Shown here piece by piece: positions 1 through 11,494 of a stretch of DNA of 64,000 nt. The notes beneath the pieces were generated by a model. That model had not been told where the DNA came from. It saw only the letters and a list, made by a program, of their open reading frames with translations, and did not search any database. The DNA lies in contig JASPKZ010005706.1 in the NCBI GenBank assembly GCA_030220185.1, forward strand, positions 62,001 to 126,000, given 5' to 3'. Numbering within the stretch: the first letter of the stretch is position 1; each line of letters begins with the position of its first letter. This DNA comes from Diploptera punctata. Its lineage: Eukaryota > Arthropoda > Insecta > Blattodea > Blaberidae. The position numbers were made by a program, and so were the translations under genes.

Positions 1-214
1 GCAAAGATTTTTTTCTTTACTTATTTGCATCCAGAATGATTTGAAACCCACTTAGCCTCATATAAAATAATTACAAGGAACTTCTCTACAGGTAGAATGT
101 CCAGTCATAGCGACTAACCATCTTATTTCCTCATTGTTTCCTAATTGATGAGAATATAGAACCATTGTATTCACATACTCACAGACCCAAGGTCGATTGA
201 CGGTGTAATATTTT

Positions 215-480
215 ATATTTGAAGAGGACATGTACCCTTAAATAAGGATTTGAACCCAAGGTCTCTGGTTTTATACACCAGTGCTCTGCAGCTGAGCAAT
301 CTAAATTTAAATGTACATTTTTCTCTCTCTTATTTCCATTTAAATTGAGATGCCTAAGTAACTCAGTGGCATAGCACTGGTCTGTAAAACCAGAGACTGT
401 GGTTCATATTCCTGTTTAGGCATAAGATTTTCTCTTCAAATATAATTTGTCATTCAGTGAGAAGTGATACATAAAATAAA
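215..480. repeat. tRNA-like foldback element
   Basis: Two inverted tRNA-like modules face each other at about 246-300 (minus) and 347-420 (plus). The plus copy has a D-arm-like AGTGGCATAGCACTGG, an anticodon arm whose loop reads CTGTAAA (GTA, Tyr-like) and a degraded T-arm. The outer borders TATTTGAAGAG and CTCTTCAAATAT are inverted copies. The right side continues into a tail (TCAGTGAGAAGTGATA) that recurs beside the tRNA-like units near 13200-13880. Lost pairing and mutated T-loops make a functional tRNA gene unlikely. Confidence 0.6.
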
Positions 481-636
481 AAGTTATTAATATTTTTTTT
501 TATATTATATTTTAACATCAGTAAAAATAAAATCACAATAAGTGTTAATATTAAACTTTTATAAGAAAAAATCACTATGAGGTTTAATTTAAGATTAAAT
601 TAAAATGCTTCATACCTCACCTCATGTCCAGTCTTC

Positions 637-684
637 TAATTATACTGCATTTTCAAAAGCCTTGGCAGCTTCATCTTCAATAAT
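637..684 (-). ncRNA. degenerate hammerhead-like motif, left arm of H1
   Basis: On the minus strand the order is TTGAAGA, a stem-loop with GAAGC and GGCTTT, GAAAA and then GCAGTA. C3 is T and the GAAAC is altered, so this copy is probably inactive. It is the inverted partner of the better copy at 852-896. Confidence 0.4.
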
Positions 685-851
685 ATCTCGTCGACCGATG
701 TTATGTCGATCAGAAGAACTTCTTCCCTCTGTTGGTGGACCGATAAACCTCCGGATCCATGAACTTTGAAATTCCCACGGATTCTGAATGGATCCAGAGG
801 TTTATCAGTCCACCAACAGAGGGAAGAAGTAGTTCTTCTGATCGATGAGAC

Positions 852-896
852 ATTACTGAAGATGAAGCTGCCAAGGCTTTGAAACTGCAGTATAAT
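852..896 (+). ncRNA. hammerhead-ribozyme-like motif, H1
   Basis: The core is CTGAAGA at 856-862, stem II with AAGC (865-868) pairing GCTT (876-879), and GAAAC at 881-885. A TGCA loop and GTA follow, giving the minimal stem III (A-U, C-G) typical of Penelope-type hammerheads. ATTA (852-855) can pair with TAAT (893-896) as stem I around the predicted cut after 892. The first stem II pair is a T-T mismatch, so activity is uncertain. Confidence 0.5.
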
Positions 897-1257
897 TAGA
901 AGACTGGATGTGAGGTGTGGTATGAAGTATTTTAATTTAATCTTAATTGTTTATATATTTATTATTACATTATGAGCTCAACCTCTGGATTGGGGACACG
1001 AGGCCAGAAGATGAAGAATACATGCATTATGCATATTTTTACATAATTTATAAAGCATCCCAGTGTAGTGATGTTCACCTTACTTGTGCTAATGCCACTG
1101 GGTGCTGACTGACCAACTGACTCCTCCTTTCTTACTTCATTTTCTGCTTGCATATACAATGGTCATGTAATTTGATTAATAAAAGTGTCCACATAATTGT
1201 ACTTTTATTTAATTTCTTATTCCTCTAATGCATATTAACCTATGATACAGGTTGTCA

Positions 1258-1948
1258 AATAAAAATTTTTAGTGTTACAGCTAATGCCTTCTTTAACAAA
1301 AGAATATTTCAAATTTAATATAGAAATATCAATTAACAAAACTAAAATTATGGCATTTCATGGGAATGACCCCATACAAAGTAAAATCTGTCTCCAGAAT
1401 AAAATTTTAGAGAGATCTAATCAATTTAAATACCTTGGATATTATCTCTCTATCTGGGATGAAAAAGATATCCCTGAAAAAATTAGTAGTTATAATAAAA
1501 GTTTAGGAATTATTAATCAAGTTATGAACCATCCCTTGTACAAAAAAACACCAGATTATGTTTATATAACACCTTGGCTAGACCAGTGTTGACCTATGGT
1601 AGTGAAGCATGGACACTAAAAAGACAACAAGAAAGCAGAATAACAGCTTGTGAAATGAGATTCATGCGCAGAACAGCAGGTTACACCAGATGGGATCGGA
1701 AAAGGAACACCGATATCTTAAAAGAATTGAAGACTATGCCAATTTTGGAATATATTAAACAGTACCAACTAAATTGGAAACACCATCTTGAAAGAATGAG
1801 TTCAAATCGGATCCCCAAAGCTGTTTATAATTATATACCAAGAGGACGAAGATCACTGGGCCGTCCTATGAAATGCTGGAGGGAAAATTTTCTATAGGAT
1901 CGTAACAGGCCTTGGCCTAATACTTGGAAGGAAGAAGAAGAAGGACAT
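1258..1948 (+). pseudogene. 3' end of a non-LTR retrotransposon (RT C-terminus)
   Basis: Two overlapping reading frames (1272-1592 and 1574-1897) hold the end of a LINE RT. Recognisable pieces are INKTKIMAFHG (after the RT palm), YLGYYLS, VLTYGSEAWTLKRQ, CEMRFMRRTAGYTRWD and RGRRSLGRPMKCW. The frame changes near 1575-1590, so the ORF is broken. The copy ends at a short (GAA)n run near 1932-1947, the 3' tail type shared with the LINEs at 11495 and 22691. It is 5'-truncated and belongs to the same broad family as the LINE at 29364-31798. Confidence 0.85.
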
Positions 1949-2303
1949 AAAATATTTTATTCTGTTGAGAATACATTCTGACAATATTATAAATCACCTG
2001 CTGAAGCTCAAAACATTTTTATGAATGCAAAATTCAATGTTGTTAAGTTTTTTTTTATCCACTTATGTTTCAGTGTTGGCAGATATCATGAAATCACATT
2101 AATAACTTAGGGCCACATACAAATACATTAGTCTCTACTCAAATTACTTCCAATCACTGGTGAGCTGACTCACCATGAGCAATTGCTGAGATCGAATTAA
2201 CGGCCGACTTACCGGTCATGCATGAAAGTCAACGTTTTCGTAATATTGGCAACGAATTACCCAGAATTCTCAGCGATAAAACCACTTCTGTTATTTTCAT
2301 CTG

Positions 2304-2516
2304 CTATATGAGGAACGCATTTACGCTTGCGGTCCGCAAATAATACCGTATACAACGATGTCTGCGTTGCGCAATATTATGCCGATTCTCCTGTTCTTGC
2401 AGTTGAATTCTTTGGTAGACTCTATCAAATTCCTCTTCTCCGCGTATACCGAAAACATGATCGAAGTCTTCAAGGTCCGACATCTTGGATAAAGCTGCAA
2501 AGGTTTCAAACTCCAT
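2304..2516 (-). CDS. unidentified short ORF (70 aa)
   Basis: An ORF starting MEFETFAALSKMSDL is rich in charged residues (EEEFDRVYQRIQLQEQENR) and has more GC and a more coding-like composition than its flanks. I do not recognise the family. A first part of a transposase or a host exon are both possible. No poly-pyrimidine or donor signal convincingly bounds it, and no second exon was seen. Nothing else is recognisable in about 1950-2860. Confidence 0.25.
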   Translation of the reverse strand: MEFETFAALSKMSDLEDFDHVFGIRGEEEFDRVYQRIQLQEQENRHNIAQRRHRCIRYYLRTASVNAFLI

Positions 2517-2864
2517 CGGTTCCCTTCGGGATTTTCACGATAAGTTTCTATCTTGAGCTATGATCTTAAGTTAAATTCAGGTAGCTTACAATTATTATTG
2601 CATGAATAGATTTCTGAGTAAGCAAAATGTATTAGGATAAAACTTTCTCAGCAGAGAACGCCTTTTACGGTCTAATGCATTTATAAATTCGACCTGTGTT
2701 ACTGATAATGATGTTGAGTGTTGTTAAAATGTTAACTTTTACATTGTAATTGTTATAATGCAATGAAGACTAGCTTTAGTATCAGTATTTGATTATATTT
2801 TCCAGACTGTTGTAACTTATTAAGTTTTTAATATTGGTAATAGCACCCATTGTAGCCAAATTAA

Positions 2865-2980
2865 TATCCTCATTATCCATGCAAGTATTATGCTTATGTG
2901 GCTTATTAGGGTCTCAAATAGGAATTTTCCATCCAGTGCTTTTTTGGACGTCCTAGCGGCTAATACTATGAATTTCTAAT
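2865..2980 (-). mobile_element. LINE 3'-end scrap
   Basis: The stretch (CCATCCAGTGCTTTTTTGG, then CGTCCTAGCGG) matches the 3' region of the LINE at 60865-61345 (CAGCACTTTTTTGGAGGTCC). It is a short 5'-truncated copy without coding potential. Confidence 0.5.
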
Positions 2981-3116
2981 AATTTACTCCAAATGTAATT
3001 TCTTGATATATTAACTCTTTATTTACTTTTTATCTTGATGTTCATAGTCTTCTTTATAATTTCAGAATTCAATTTGAATTAGTTCTGCAGAAAAAAATAT
3101 CCCTATAGACATTATA

Positions 3117-3430
3117 GTCCACCGCTGTTGTCTAGAGGTAGCGTGCTCCTTGTCATGCAGCAGGCCTGGGTTCGATCCCCGGTCAGCGCAGTTTTTCTGG
3201 GTGAGGTTTTTATCGGGTTTTTCCTCACTTGTAAGACAAATGTCAGGAAAACATTAAGGCCCAAACGGTCCCCAAAATCATATGGCCATCATCATCATCA
3301 TCATCATAATCATCATCCTTCACCGGTGTGGAAAGCAACGGGAAGTTAACCACACCTACAATTCCCTAGTAAAGCTGCAAGCATAGCAGTGAAGGACCTG
3401 CCTTCAGGCAGAATTACTATGAATGGGTGG
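3117..3430 (+). mobile_element. tRNA-derived SINE, family 1
   Basis: A tRNA-like head (about 3118-3190) has TCTAGAGGTAGCGTGC as box A region and GGTTCGATCCCC as box B. A conserved body follows (TTTTTCTGGGTGAGG, CCTCACTTGTAAGACAAATG, AAGGCCCAAACGG), then a CAT-rich microsatellite stretch and the 3' part ending GAATGGGTGG. A 12-bp target-site duplication, ATAGACATTATA, lies at 3105-3116 and 3431-3442, so the 314-bp copy looks complete. Other copies are at 21808, 42475, 56906 and 60298. Confidence 0.9.
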
Positions 3431-3597
3431 ATAGACATTATATTTACAATTAAAAAATAAATTTTTAACCATGCTCTTACTATATGACTACTTTATCTGT
3501 GGGAAGAAATTGAATCATAGAGATGAGAGTTGGTCAGTCAGGGCTGTGTTTTCTAATATGCTAGAGTTTCTATAGATTTATTTATTACTGATGTTTT

Positions 3598-4150
3598 TTT
3601 ATTATTCATTTCATACATCTCAATGATGGATAAATCATATTTGAAGAGAAAAATTATACATTCAAACCAGGACTTGAACCCAGAACCTTTGGCTTTCTGG
3701 GCCAATACTCTACCAACTGAGCTACCTGAGCGAGTTCCAATCTAAACGCAAATTTTTCTCTTATATATGTTGTTAATTTCCGCACACCAAATGCTATGAA
3801 ATCTTCGTTTCTAACTTTGCAAATGGTGGCTTCTTTATTAAGAAGACATTTTTATTTGGGAATTTTTATATTACATTATAATGCCAGTATGGCTTCTTTC
3901 GATGTTTTTATTATTCATTTCATACATCTCAATGATGGATAAATATTATTTGAAGAGAAAAATTATATGCTCAGACCATCATTGAGATCTTTGAAATGAA
4001 TAATAAAAACATCGAAAGAAGCCGTACTGTCATTACAATGTAATATAATAATTCCCAAAAAAAAATGTCTTCTTAATAAAGGAGCCACCATTTGCAAAGA
4101 TAGAAACGAAGGTTCATAGCATTTGGTGCACTGGAATTAACAACTTATAT
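3598..4150. repeat. tRNA-like foldback element
   Basis: Arms of about 170 bp at roughly 3765-3937 and 3980-4150 are inverted copies. Markers are CACCAAATGCTATGAA and CTTTGCAAATGGTGGC on the left and their complements on the right. The left side also holds a minus-strand tRNA-like module at 3666-3738 with box B (GGACTTGAACCCAG) and box A (CTACCAACTGAGCTACC). The family is the one seen at 4446-4610 and 12780-13881. Confidence 0.65.
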
Positions 4151-4189
4151 TGTATTGTATTGTAAGCCCATGTTTTCCCTTTATAGAGA

Positions 4190-4445
4190 TTTAGGTGCTC
4201 TTCCCCTACAGGGAAGAATTTGAACCATACTAATTTAGTTACACTTGTTTTCGTATAGATGTCATTTTGAGTGGTCCATGGTCAGCGTTCCGCCTCATAC
4301 TGACATCTAGGAAACCAAGGTAGTACTAGGACGGGAAAATTCGGTAAATTTTGCTTAGAGGCCTTTTCATTCAGACTTAAGGACTTTTTACGAGCCTGAA
4401 AATCTTCAGACTCGGGACCCACGGCTTAAAGTCCCTCCGGAGAAC
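4190..4445 (-). mobile_element. SINE-like repeat, family 4 (fragment)
   Basis: On the minus strand the copy contains GGAGGGACTTTAAGCC, CCCGAGTCTGAAGAT and CTCGTAAAAAGTCC. These match the repeats at 35345-35690 and 57335-57660. The tRNA-like head is not visible here. Confidence 0.55.
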
Positions 4446-4610
4446 TTGCTCCTTGAATTTTTCAACGTATATAAGAGAAAAATTTGCATTTATATCGGAA
4501 CTCGCTCAGGTAGCTCAGTTGGTAGAGTATTGGCCCAGAAAGCCGAAGGTCCTGGGTTCGAGCCCCGGTCTGAGCGTATAATTTTTCTCTTCAAATATTA
4601 TTTATTATTG
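4446..4610 (+). repeat. tRNA-like module with inverted borders
   Basis: A 72-nt cloverleaf-like sequence at 4504-4575 starts GCTCAGGTAGCTCAG and ends CCCCGGTCTGAGC. The acceptor ends GCTCAGG and TCTGAGC pair mostly. The anticodon loop CCAGAAA would give AGA, but there is no Ser-type long variable arm and position 33 is C, so it is not a normal tRNA. Borders AGAGAAAAATTTGC and ATAATTTTTCTCT are inverted. Confidence 0.6.
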
Positions 4611-5635
4611 TTTCTCTTTTGTATTGTATCAAGGTATAATAGAATCATTGAAAGTAATATTACGGTGTATTTATTTAATGTTCTGTCATTCAGATGTTGA
4701 CATTAAAGATTACATTAACATTAAATTGATCTGCATTGTAATTAATCCCATGGCTCGTCTTGTAATTATTCTAAGCCAGTTAATTGAGAACCTTAATGTG
4801 CAGTACCTATTCTATACTATACTTGGAGTTTTCTTACCTCGTATGTATTTATTTGTTACATTATCTATTCTTTTCCTTATTCTTGTTCTCTGTATTTTTG
4901 CAGAATCATGATGAGGTATTTATTGTAAAATCTCACTCTTTTTATCACTTACTACCGCATGGATTGGAATGGCTTCACTATGTCACTGAATATATGCCAT
5001 GCTTATAATAAATTTAGATGTTTCTTTCCTGAAGTCCCAAATCACATACATTTACAAATGTATTTCACATATAAACCAATCTTTCATAGAGTGTGTTTTC
5101 TAATTATTACTGTTACAGTGTTGTCACACTTTTATGCTACATAAAAGTTATGTTAAAAAGAAGAAATCTGCACGGTCGTCAGTTATCTGCATGTAAAACA
5201 CGTTATTCATATTTTGTTAATCTTTTTTCATTCATAAATTTGTGTTTTTTTTTAATTTATATGTCATTAAATGTAATTGAACTAGTATTGACAATGTAAT
5301 TTGAAAAATTATTTTTACTTATTTTTAATGTGCTTGCCATTTGCGAAACAAATATGAAAAAATATTTAATGTTAAAATGGGTTACATACATAATTATACA
5401 TAAGATGTTAATCCATGGTTAGAGAGCTGCTAAATGACATTAGGATTATGACAACATATTTAGATAATATAAAATAAAATAATTTACCTTAGTAGTAATT
5501 CTGCTAATCAATATGGGATGCAAATCTGTCTAATTAAAACCACAGATACCAGTAGGAGTGATAAAACAAGAAAAACATACCCAAATTGATGCCAATACAC
5601 GTTTTGCCCTTCAACAGGGCATCATAGGATAATCA
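4611..5635. other. AT-rich stretch, nothing identified
   Basis: Several short ORFs here encode hydrophobic, low-complexity AT-codon peptides without recognisable domains. No TIR, LINE or SINE signature was seen. Confidence 0.4.
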
Positions 5636-6535
5636 CATCATTATCATCTACAAGGTATGGGCCTATTGATGTGTTCCACTCCCTGCTGCACAATATGCTA
5701 CTGGTCTTCCTTTCAACATTGTTTTGGTCTTCCTAGATTTCTTCGGCCTTCAGGTCTATAATGAAGCAGCTGTTTTGATAAACAATTATTTGGCATTCTT
5801 TGTATATTAAGTTATGTAGATAGGAAATAACACTATGAGGTTCTTTAATATTGTTTATTTTTTATTATTTCACTCACCTCATACTTCATAATTCATAGCA
5901 GACCCTGGGTTTCTTCACATAATTTGTGACATTGTCAATGCTGCGTCACGTTCACAACTGACGTCCAACGGCCTTCTATCCTGCAGACTGACCTCCGCGC
6001 CATCTGGTGGCCGACCGAAGAATTTCCAAATCAGTCCTCTTTCTTTATAACCGGGTATTTCAAAATTCATAGTTGTATTTTCATTCTTGCATATGTAAAT
6101 TTTTTCCCAAAAAAAAAAATTTACATATGCAAGAATGAAAATACAACTATGAATTTTGAAATACCCGGTTATAAAGAAAGAGGACTGATTTGGAAATTCT
6201 TCGGTCGGCCACCAGATGGCGCGGAGGTCAGTCTGCAGGATAGAAGGCCGTTGGACGTCAGTTGTGAACGTGACGCAGCATTGACAATGTCACAAATTAT
6301 GTGAAGAAACCCAGGGTCTGCTATGAATTATGAAGTATGAGGTGAGTGAAATAATAAAAAATAAACAATATTCTTTGTATATGTTCAAAACATTTACATT
6401 TATTTCTGTATATTCTCTCATTTAGATTATGTACTTGCAATTTATCTCTGATATCTTGACTTCTCTTTCGAACTCTTGAAGATACTCCTGCAACGGATCT
6501 CAGAAATCTCATTTCTATAGTTTCAATTTTATGTT
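5636..6535 (-). pseudogene. LINE 3' fragment split by a hairpin insertion
   Basis: Minus-strand segments 6383-6535 and 5636-5794 join across the hairpin into one LINE C-terminus. The first encodes MRFLRSVAGVSSRVRKRSQ and the second the GRRNLGRPKQC region. The order and spacing match other insect LINE tails in this window (MRFMRRTAGYTR, then GRRSLGRP). Confidence 0.75.
5808..6369. mobile_element. Penelope-type hairpin element H2 with 13-bp TSD
   Basis: The arms (about 5848-6105 and 6112-6369) look essentially identical over about 255 bp by eye. A 40-nt tail (5808-5847), including GGAAATAACACTATGAGG, lies only on the left. An exact 13-bp duplication, ATTCTTTGTATAT, lies at 5795-5807 and 6370-6382. 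The arm interior can be read as WKFFGRPPDGAEV, like the end-of-ORF peptide in other hairpins. Read outward, each arm ends TATGAGGTGAGTG. The near-identity suggests a recent insertion or ongoing correction between arms. Confidence 0.8.
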
Positions 6536-6689
6536 TATGTTTAGGGTAATAACATCAAAGTAAAAACATTACTAAAAAGAAAAACTACAAGCTCCACCTT
6601 TATATACTGTATGGCGTCATGTGACATCATCCACAGATAAGCCACTTGCAAAAATACATATTAAGAATTGATAATGAGTCCTTAGGAAA

Positions 6690-7045
6690 ATTTTTGGGCC
6701 AGAAAGAGATGAACAGATAGGTGAATGGAAAAAACTACATAATAGTGAACTACATGATATGTATAGGAAGCCAGATATAATAAGAACAGTTAAGTATCAT
6801 AGACTGTGATGGTCAGGACATGTGGCACGTATGGGGGATGAAAGACGTGCATGGAAGCTTCTTGTAGGAAAACCAGAGGGAAATCACCCAGTTGGTAGAT
6901 CAAGAATGAGGTGGGAGAATAACATCCATGATTTGAGGGAAGTTTATTATACAGGGGATGATTGGAAAACATTAGCTCAGGGTAGGGATGTATGGAGAGC
7001 TTATATCTGCATGGCCATGAACCTACAGGTTTGATAAAGCCAATT
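6690..7045 (+). pseudogene. RTE LINE 3' fragment
   Basis: This is homologous to the end of the RTE ORF at 42719-45981. It encodes VARMGDERRAWKLLVGKPEG and a GRSRMRWENN-like stretch, then DDWKTLAQGRDVWRAY, with a frameshift before it. The start is 5'-truncated at the region equivalent to KIFGPKRDEQTGEW. Confidence 0.85.
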
Positions 7046-7639
7046 AGTTGATTGGTTAGTGTCATCGAAACCTTTGGTCTTCAAGAAATCTTCATATATG
7101 AGGTGAGTTATGAATATTCCTACTCCTATAATTATTTTTTTGTTTGAAAATTTTGAGGTGTTCGAAGAGACACATCCGGAAACTCTTATCACACACATGC
7201 AAAACATTATGTTGTTGGGGTGTAAAGAATGGCTTGAATTAATCAAATGTTTAGCAAAATGTGATTTTTCTGGATGGTCATTCTTTCTTTTCTTCTTTCT
7301 TGATTATGTGTATCCAGCCATAATTGATGACACAAATTCATTGCATACTTATGCTATAAGTTGCAATGGGGCATGTATTTGAACATGCAGCTTATGTGGG
7401 CATTCAAGGTGAGTGCCCATAAGTTTAAGAGAAAGAGATATAGAAAAGACATAAATGAACCCTTCGGCCCTAAATACTCTAATATCATCAGGATCGAAGA
7501 AAACAAGAGGTCAGGCACTGGATAGGAAAGTTTAAAGAGGGATCTGGCACCAGAAAAGGAAGAAATACCAGATCGGTATATAACCCACCAAGCTTACCAG
7601 TGGGTAGCCCTTCCCTTTATTTTGTATTGTATAAACAAT
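7046..7639. other. no identified gene
   Basis: AT-rich sequence. A short stretch at about 7465-7615 (CGGCCCTAAATACTC to CCTTCCCTTTATTTTG) has more GC and looks like an old repeat, but I could not assign it. Confidence 0.3.
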
Positions 7640-7845
7640 ATGTTAACAGTTGCACCACGAGAAGGTAGGGATTGGGTGTTGAATTATTGTCCGAGTTGGT
7701 TCCTGTAAGCTTTCAATCTAGAAAGAATTAGAGAGTCTCGTTTTTGGTCATTCTTATATAGGCAACATATTCCTTATATCTAATTTCAAAATTGCGACCG
7801 GTCTGACCAACATAAACCCCATTACAATTTTCACACAGTCCTCAA
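7640..7845 (-). pseudogene. Penelope-like element fragment (GIY-YIG endonuclease)
   Basis: On the minus strand, about 7745-7838 encodes CENCNGVYVGQTGRNFEI followed by RYKEYVAYIR. This is the GIY-YIG signature (VYVGQT) with the preceding CxxC typical of endonuclease-bearing Penelope-like elements. The remainder is broken by stop codons. Confidence 0.8.
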
Positions 7846-8034
7846 TGGCAGAAGATGGAAGAGGCAACCCTCCTTGTGGGGATAAAACACAAGGAAGCAA
7901 GTGCAAAGGCTTTAAGGAGGCAGCCCCTCCAAACGACTAACCCTGCAGAATGTTAGTACCATACTCAGGGGACATTTAAAAATACTTACAAACTCCAAAG
8001 AGATAGTCAGACTGTTCACATCAACCAAAGATTT

Positions 8035-9125
8035 AGTAGATACAATAATATCAGAAGAGCAGACAGGTTTTAGGAAAGGAAGAAGCTGCACAGACAACAT
8101 ATTCACTTTAAAACAAATAATAGAGAAGCGAAGAGAATTCAACTTAGAAATGCACATCCTCTTTATAGATTATAAGAAAGCTTTTAATGAGGTGTCTAGA
8201 CCAAAATTGTGGAGCATATTAAGTGAAAAAGGAATTCCACTACACTTGATAGCAGTGATTAAGGAAATGTATGAGAAAACAAAAATAAAAATAAATCAAA
8301 GGGAACCAATACATATAACAGGAGGTTGTACACTATCAACCGCTCTTTTTAACATTTATTTTGACGACATGATAAGATCATGAAAACAAATGATGACTGG
8401 GAGTATTAACTTAAGAAATATAATAATAAAAACAGCCTTTGCAGATGACCAGATTTTAATAGCAAAAACAGAAGACGAATTACAATGAATGCTATATAAA
8501 CTAAATGAAATTCAAAAAAATACAATATGGAAATATTGTCAGAAAAATGAAAACAAGGGCACTCATTCAGTTCAGACAAAGATAATATTAGAAAATAAAC
8601 CAATAGAACAAGTGGTAAGATATAACTTCCTATGTTGCAAAATATCATACACAACGGAAACAGATATAAATAACAAACTAAATAAGTTTAATTATATAAC
8701 AAGAACACTAAAAAGAACTATGAAAAATAAAGCCAGGAAAGATTCTATAATGAAATTATACAAGACAATGGCAGTTCTTATTATTACTTAAGGATCCAAA
8801 ACGTGAAAAGTGACAACACAACAATCTGCCAGAAACTGCTGAAATGAAATTCCTCAGACCAATAGCAGGATATCAAAGAACAGACAAAAAAACACAACAC
8901 AGAAATAAGACAATTAAAAGTAGAGGAATTAAACACAACAATAGTGAAATACAGAAAAAACTGGAAAGAACACTTATCAAGGATGACTGAGAATAGAATA
9001 CCAAAAGCAGCATACAACTATTCACCACAAAGGAAGTAGTAGTTTGGGAAGACCAAAGAAAAGATGGAAATAGCAACAATTTGGAGCCAGAACAGGCTAG
9101 TAAATAACCCTAAACCATGATGAAG
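8035..9125 (+). pseudogene. LINE RT fragment, divergent subfamily
   Basis: It encodes EEQTGFRKGRSCTDNIF, HILFIDYKKAFNEVSRP (RT motif A) and TAFADDQILIAKTEDE (motif C, FADD). Further on are EQVVRYNFLCCKISY and SLGRPKKRW near 9035-9065. Stops and frameshifts interrupt it after 8383 and 8790. It is a 5'-truncated copy distinct from the 29364 and 22691 LINEs. Confidence 0.85.
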
Positions 9126-9129
9126 ACGA

Positions 9130-11490
9130 CAATTTTCACAGACCAATTTGTAAATACCAGATTTTTTATTTTCCAAATGGTCTTTACCGTTTTAAAGATG
9201 GCAAACTTTTTTGTCTGTTCTGAAAGCAATGAAGATGTTTTTTTTTTCTAAATATATTAAGAATTCTATCAGATATTGTCCTTTAAAAGTTAAAAAAAAA
9301 AAGCTATAAAATGAAGACATACTTATTGAGATATTACTGTACCAAAGTTACATTCTTTTTACACATGTAGCACAATCATGTATCAATATTATCATCTATT
9401 GCACCCTTACAGGCATGGTCTCAATTGGAAAATCCACCTCTTGTGACACTAAGCAAAGCTTTTAACATTAAATTGTGAGATTTTTCTTTTTGCAGACATC
9501 TCTTAAGTATTGAACCCAGTTTGTAGTCTAAGGAGGCAGAGGAACAGTCAACAGTAAAGATAAAATCCAGCACACATGACCTTCAAGTCATATCCATATC
9601 AGGTCAGGTTTAAATGTTGGAGCAGAATCTTGCTGGAAAATTCAAGCTTAATTTAAGGAGATGGTGTTTAATCCTCTCGGTATAGGGTTTGGTTATAAAA
9701 CCAGTATAAAAAGAAGAAGGTTATGGGGTGAGGTGAAACAGAATTTATTTTAAATTTTTTAATTTAAACTCTAAAGGAGTCTGAAAAATTTCAAAAAGGA
9801 TACATTTACTTTATATAAAAATTGTTCTTTGATTTGGCATTGCTAGCATATCTCTATAAAAACACAAAGCTAAAAGTTTTTAAACTACAATTCCAAACTA
9901 TCTCATTCATAACAAATTTAAATCACCCTTGTGGTATCCCATCAAACTCGGGAATCTTAGGGGGTCAAAATTTTAACAGTATTCATGCCATGGTTCATAA
10001 AACTTTTTAGATAAGGTAAGTTTGATTATGTAAGTTTCTTTGGAAAATAGTTAAATGTCTTTGGTTCCATGTCACATAAAAATATGGCACATTTAAAGGT
10101 TTAAAGGACCCTTGGATATGCAAGACAAATTTTTGATAAAATGTTTATAGGATTCCTCTCTCTGGCTCATTGTAGACATAATTATGTGATGTTAAACTCA
10201 CCAAATAAGAACTACTTGAGCATTAGATGGGGTAAATAACATTTTGTATACATTTGTTTGTTTGAAAAATTATTTGGCTGCATTCATTTCATTGCAATAT
10301 GTGGATTTCCAAAGGAAGTGTCATATGGCAGTTCTCTATTAGCTGTTGTCTGCAAGTTAAGTGTAATAAGACAGTACACTACTGAAAGATTTTTTTCTAA
10401 TTATTATAATGTTTGCTCCCATTTAGTGGTATAAATAATAGGATGATACCATGCTTTTGTAACCACTTTAAAAAAAAATTAAAATACATGCTCTTTATAT
10501 AGATAGCTTTCATACCTAAATGTAGGCACATTTCTTGTGTATTTAAAAATTAGTTGGGATTATTATCATGGTTAACTGATAACAGATTTTGAATTTTATT
10601 ATTAAAGTATTAAATTATTTTCAGGCTGCACAATCATACTTTTGGCAAACAATATTAATAAATTTTGTGAGAAAAATCAGTCATCTTATAGTTACCAGTA
10701 CAGTAATTTTATAAGGTGAAAAGGTATTCATATTTTCTTTTTGTCATGTATCAAAATAGTACTAAAATCTTTGGATAATTTAATTATTTCAGAATTACAT
10801 TCATTTATAATTCTTGATTAGCATTTTTAATTTAGGCACAGCTCGCCAGGTGTTGAGTAAGAAGTACCACTTCACCAGCTTTTCATAATACTTTTTTACC
10901 TATGTATTTATATTTATTCAGTTTAACTTTAACAAATCAGTAATTTTAATTAGAAATTATGTTAAAATTGAAAACAGGGCCTTCAAAATTGATTCATTCA
11001 GTTTCACTTTATATCTGATCTATTTTAAATGCTGAACAAGAGTCAGGGCTTGCATGTCTGTTACCATGGAAATGTTATAACAGAGTTGTGTCATTTTGGC
11101 ATATGACAAGCATAGAGCTTGTTGCAAGAGAAGAAGAGTGGCATTGTTACTGTCTCCAGTAGCAAAACTTTTTTATTATTATTTTTTTATTATTACTTTT
11201 TTATTATTGGTGGGCAATAATATGTTTCCACTTAAAGACATGTTAATTTTATTAGACTTCCTCTAATAGTGAAGGACAAACTGTAATTATTCAATGTCAT
11301 TTTATTTTTTTACTTCTTTTATAATAGATAATTCTACTAATATTATAGGCCATGAATTTAGTTTAAAAAATGCTTAAATTCATATCCTTTAACAAGCTTG
11401 GGTCAGCATAATTTAGATCAGTCCTTTTACATTTTCTTTGAGACTTTTTAGTAAGATATATCCTCACAACAGGTTACTGGTCTGAAATGT
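9130..11490. other. long AT-rich stretch, nothing identified
   Basis: No TIR pair, tRNA-like box or RT motif was recognised. A cluster of T-rich runs is at 11168-11212. A GC-richer 30 bp with AG and GTAAG borders near 10838-10865 (GCACAGCTCGCCAGG) could mimic a micro-exon but contains nothing recognisable. Confidence 0.4.
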
Positions 11491-11494
11491 GCAA

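Larger units (their letters stand above)
569..950. mobile_element. Penelope-type hairpin element H1
   Basis: Two arms of roughly 145-150 bp (about 589-735 and 795-947) are inverted copies of each other. A one-sided cap with CACTATGAGGTT precedes the left arm. Each arm, read outward, carries a hammerhead-like core and then an ATGAGGTGAGG-like end. The arm interior can be read in one frame as a peptide containing FIGPPTEG, which resembles FIGLPTDRG just after the GIY-YIG ORF at 48160-49240. That ties this hairpin to a Penelope-like element end. Confidence 0.65.

Noticed and set aside
3128..3349. ORF with a histidine run (HHHHHHH)
   Set aside because: It is translation of the CAT microsatellite inside SINE family 1, not a gene.
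4504..4575. Functional tRNA gene
   Set aside because: Cloverleaf-like, but C33, a non-standard anticodon arm for the implied isotype and repeat-family borders point to a tRNA-derived repeat.
10838..10865. Micro-exon with AG and GTAAG borders
   Set aside because: Too short, contains an in-frame stop in one frame, and matches nothing known to me.
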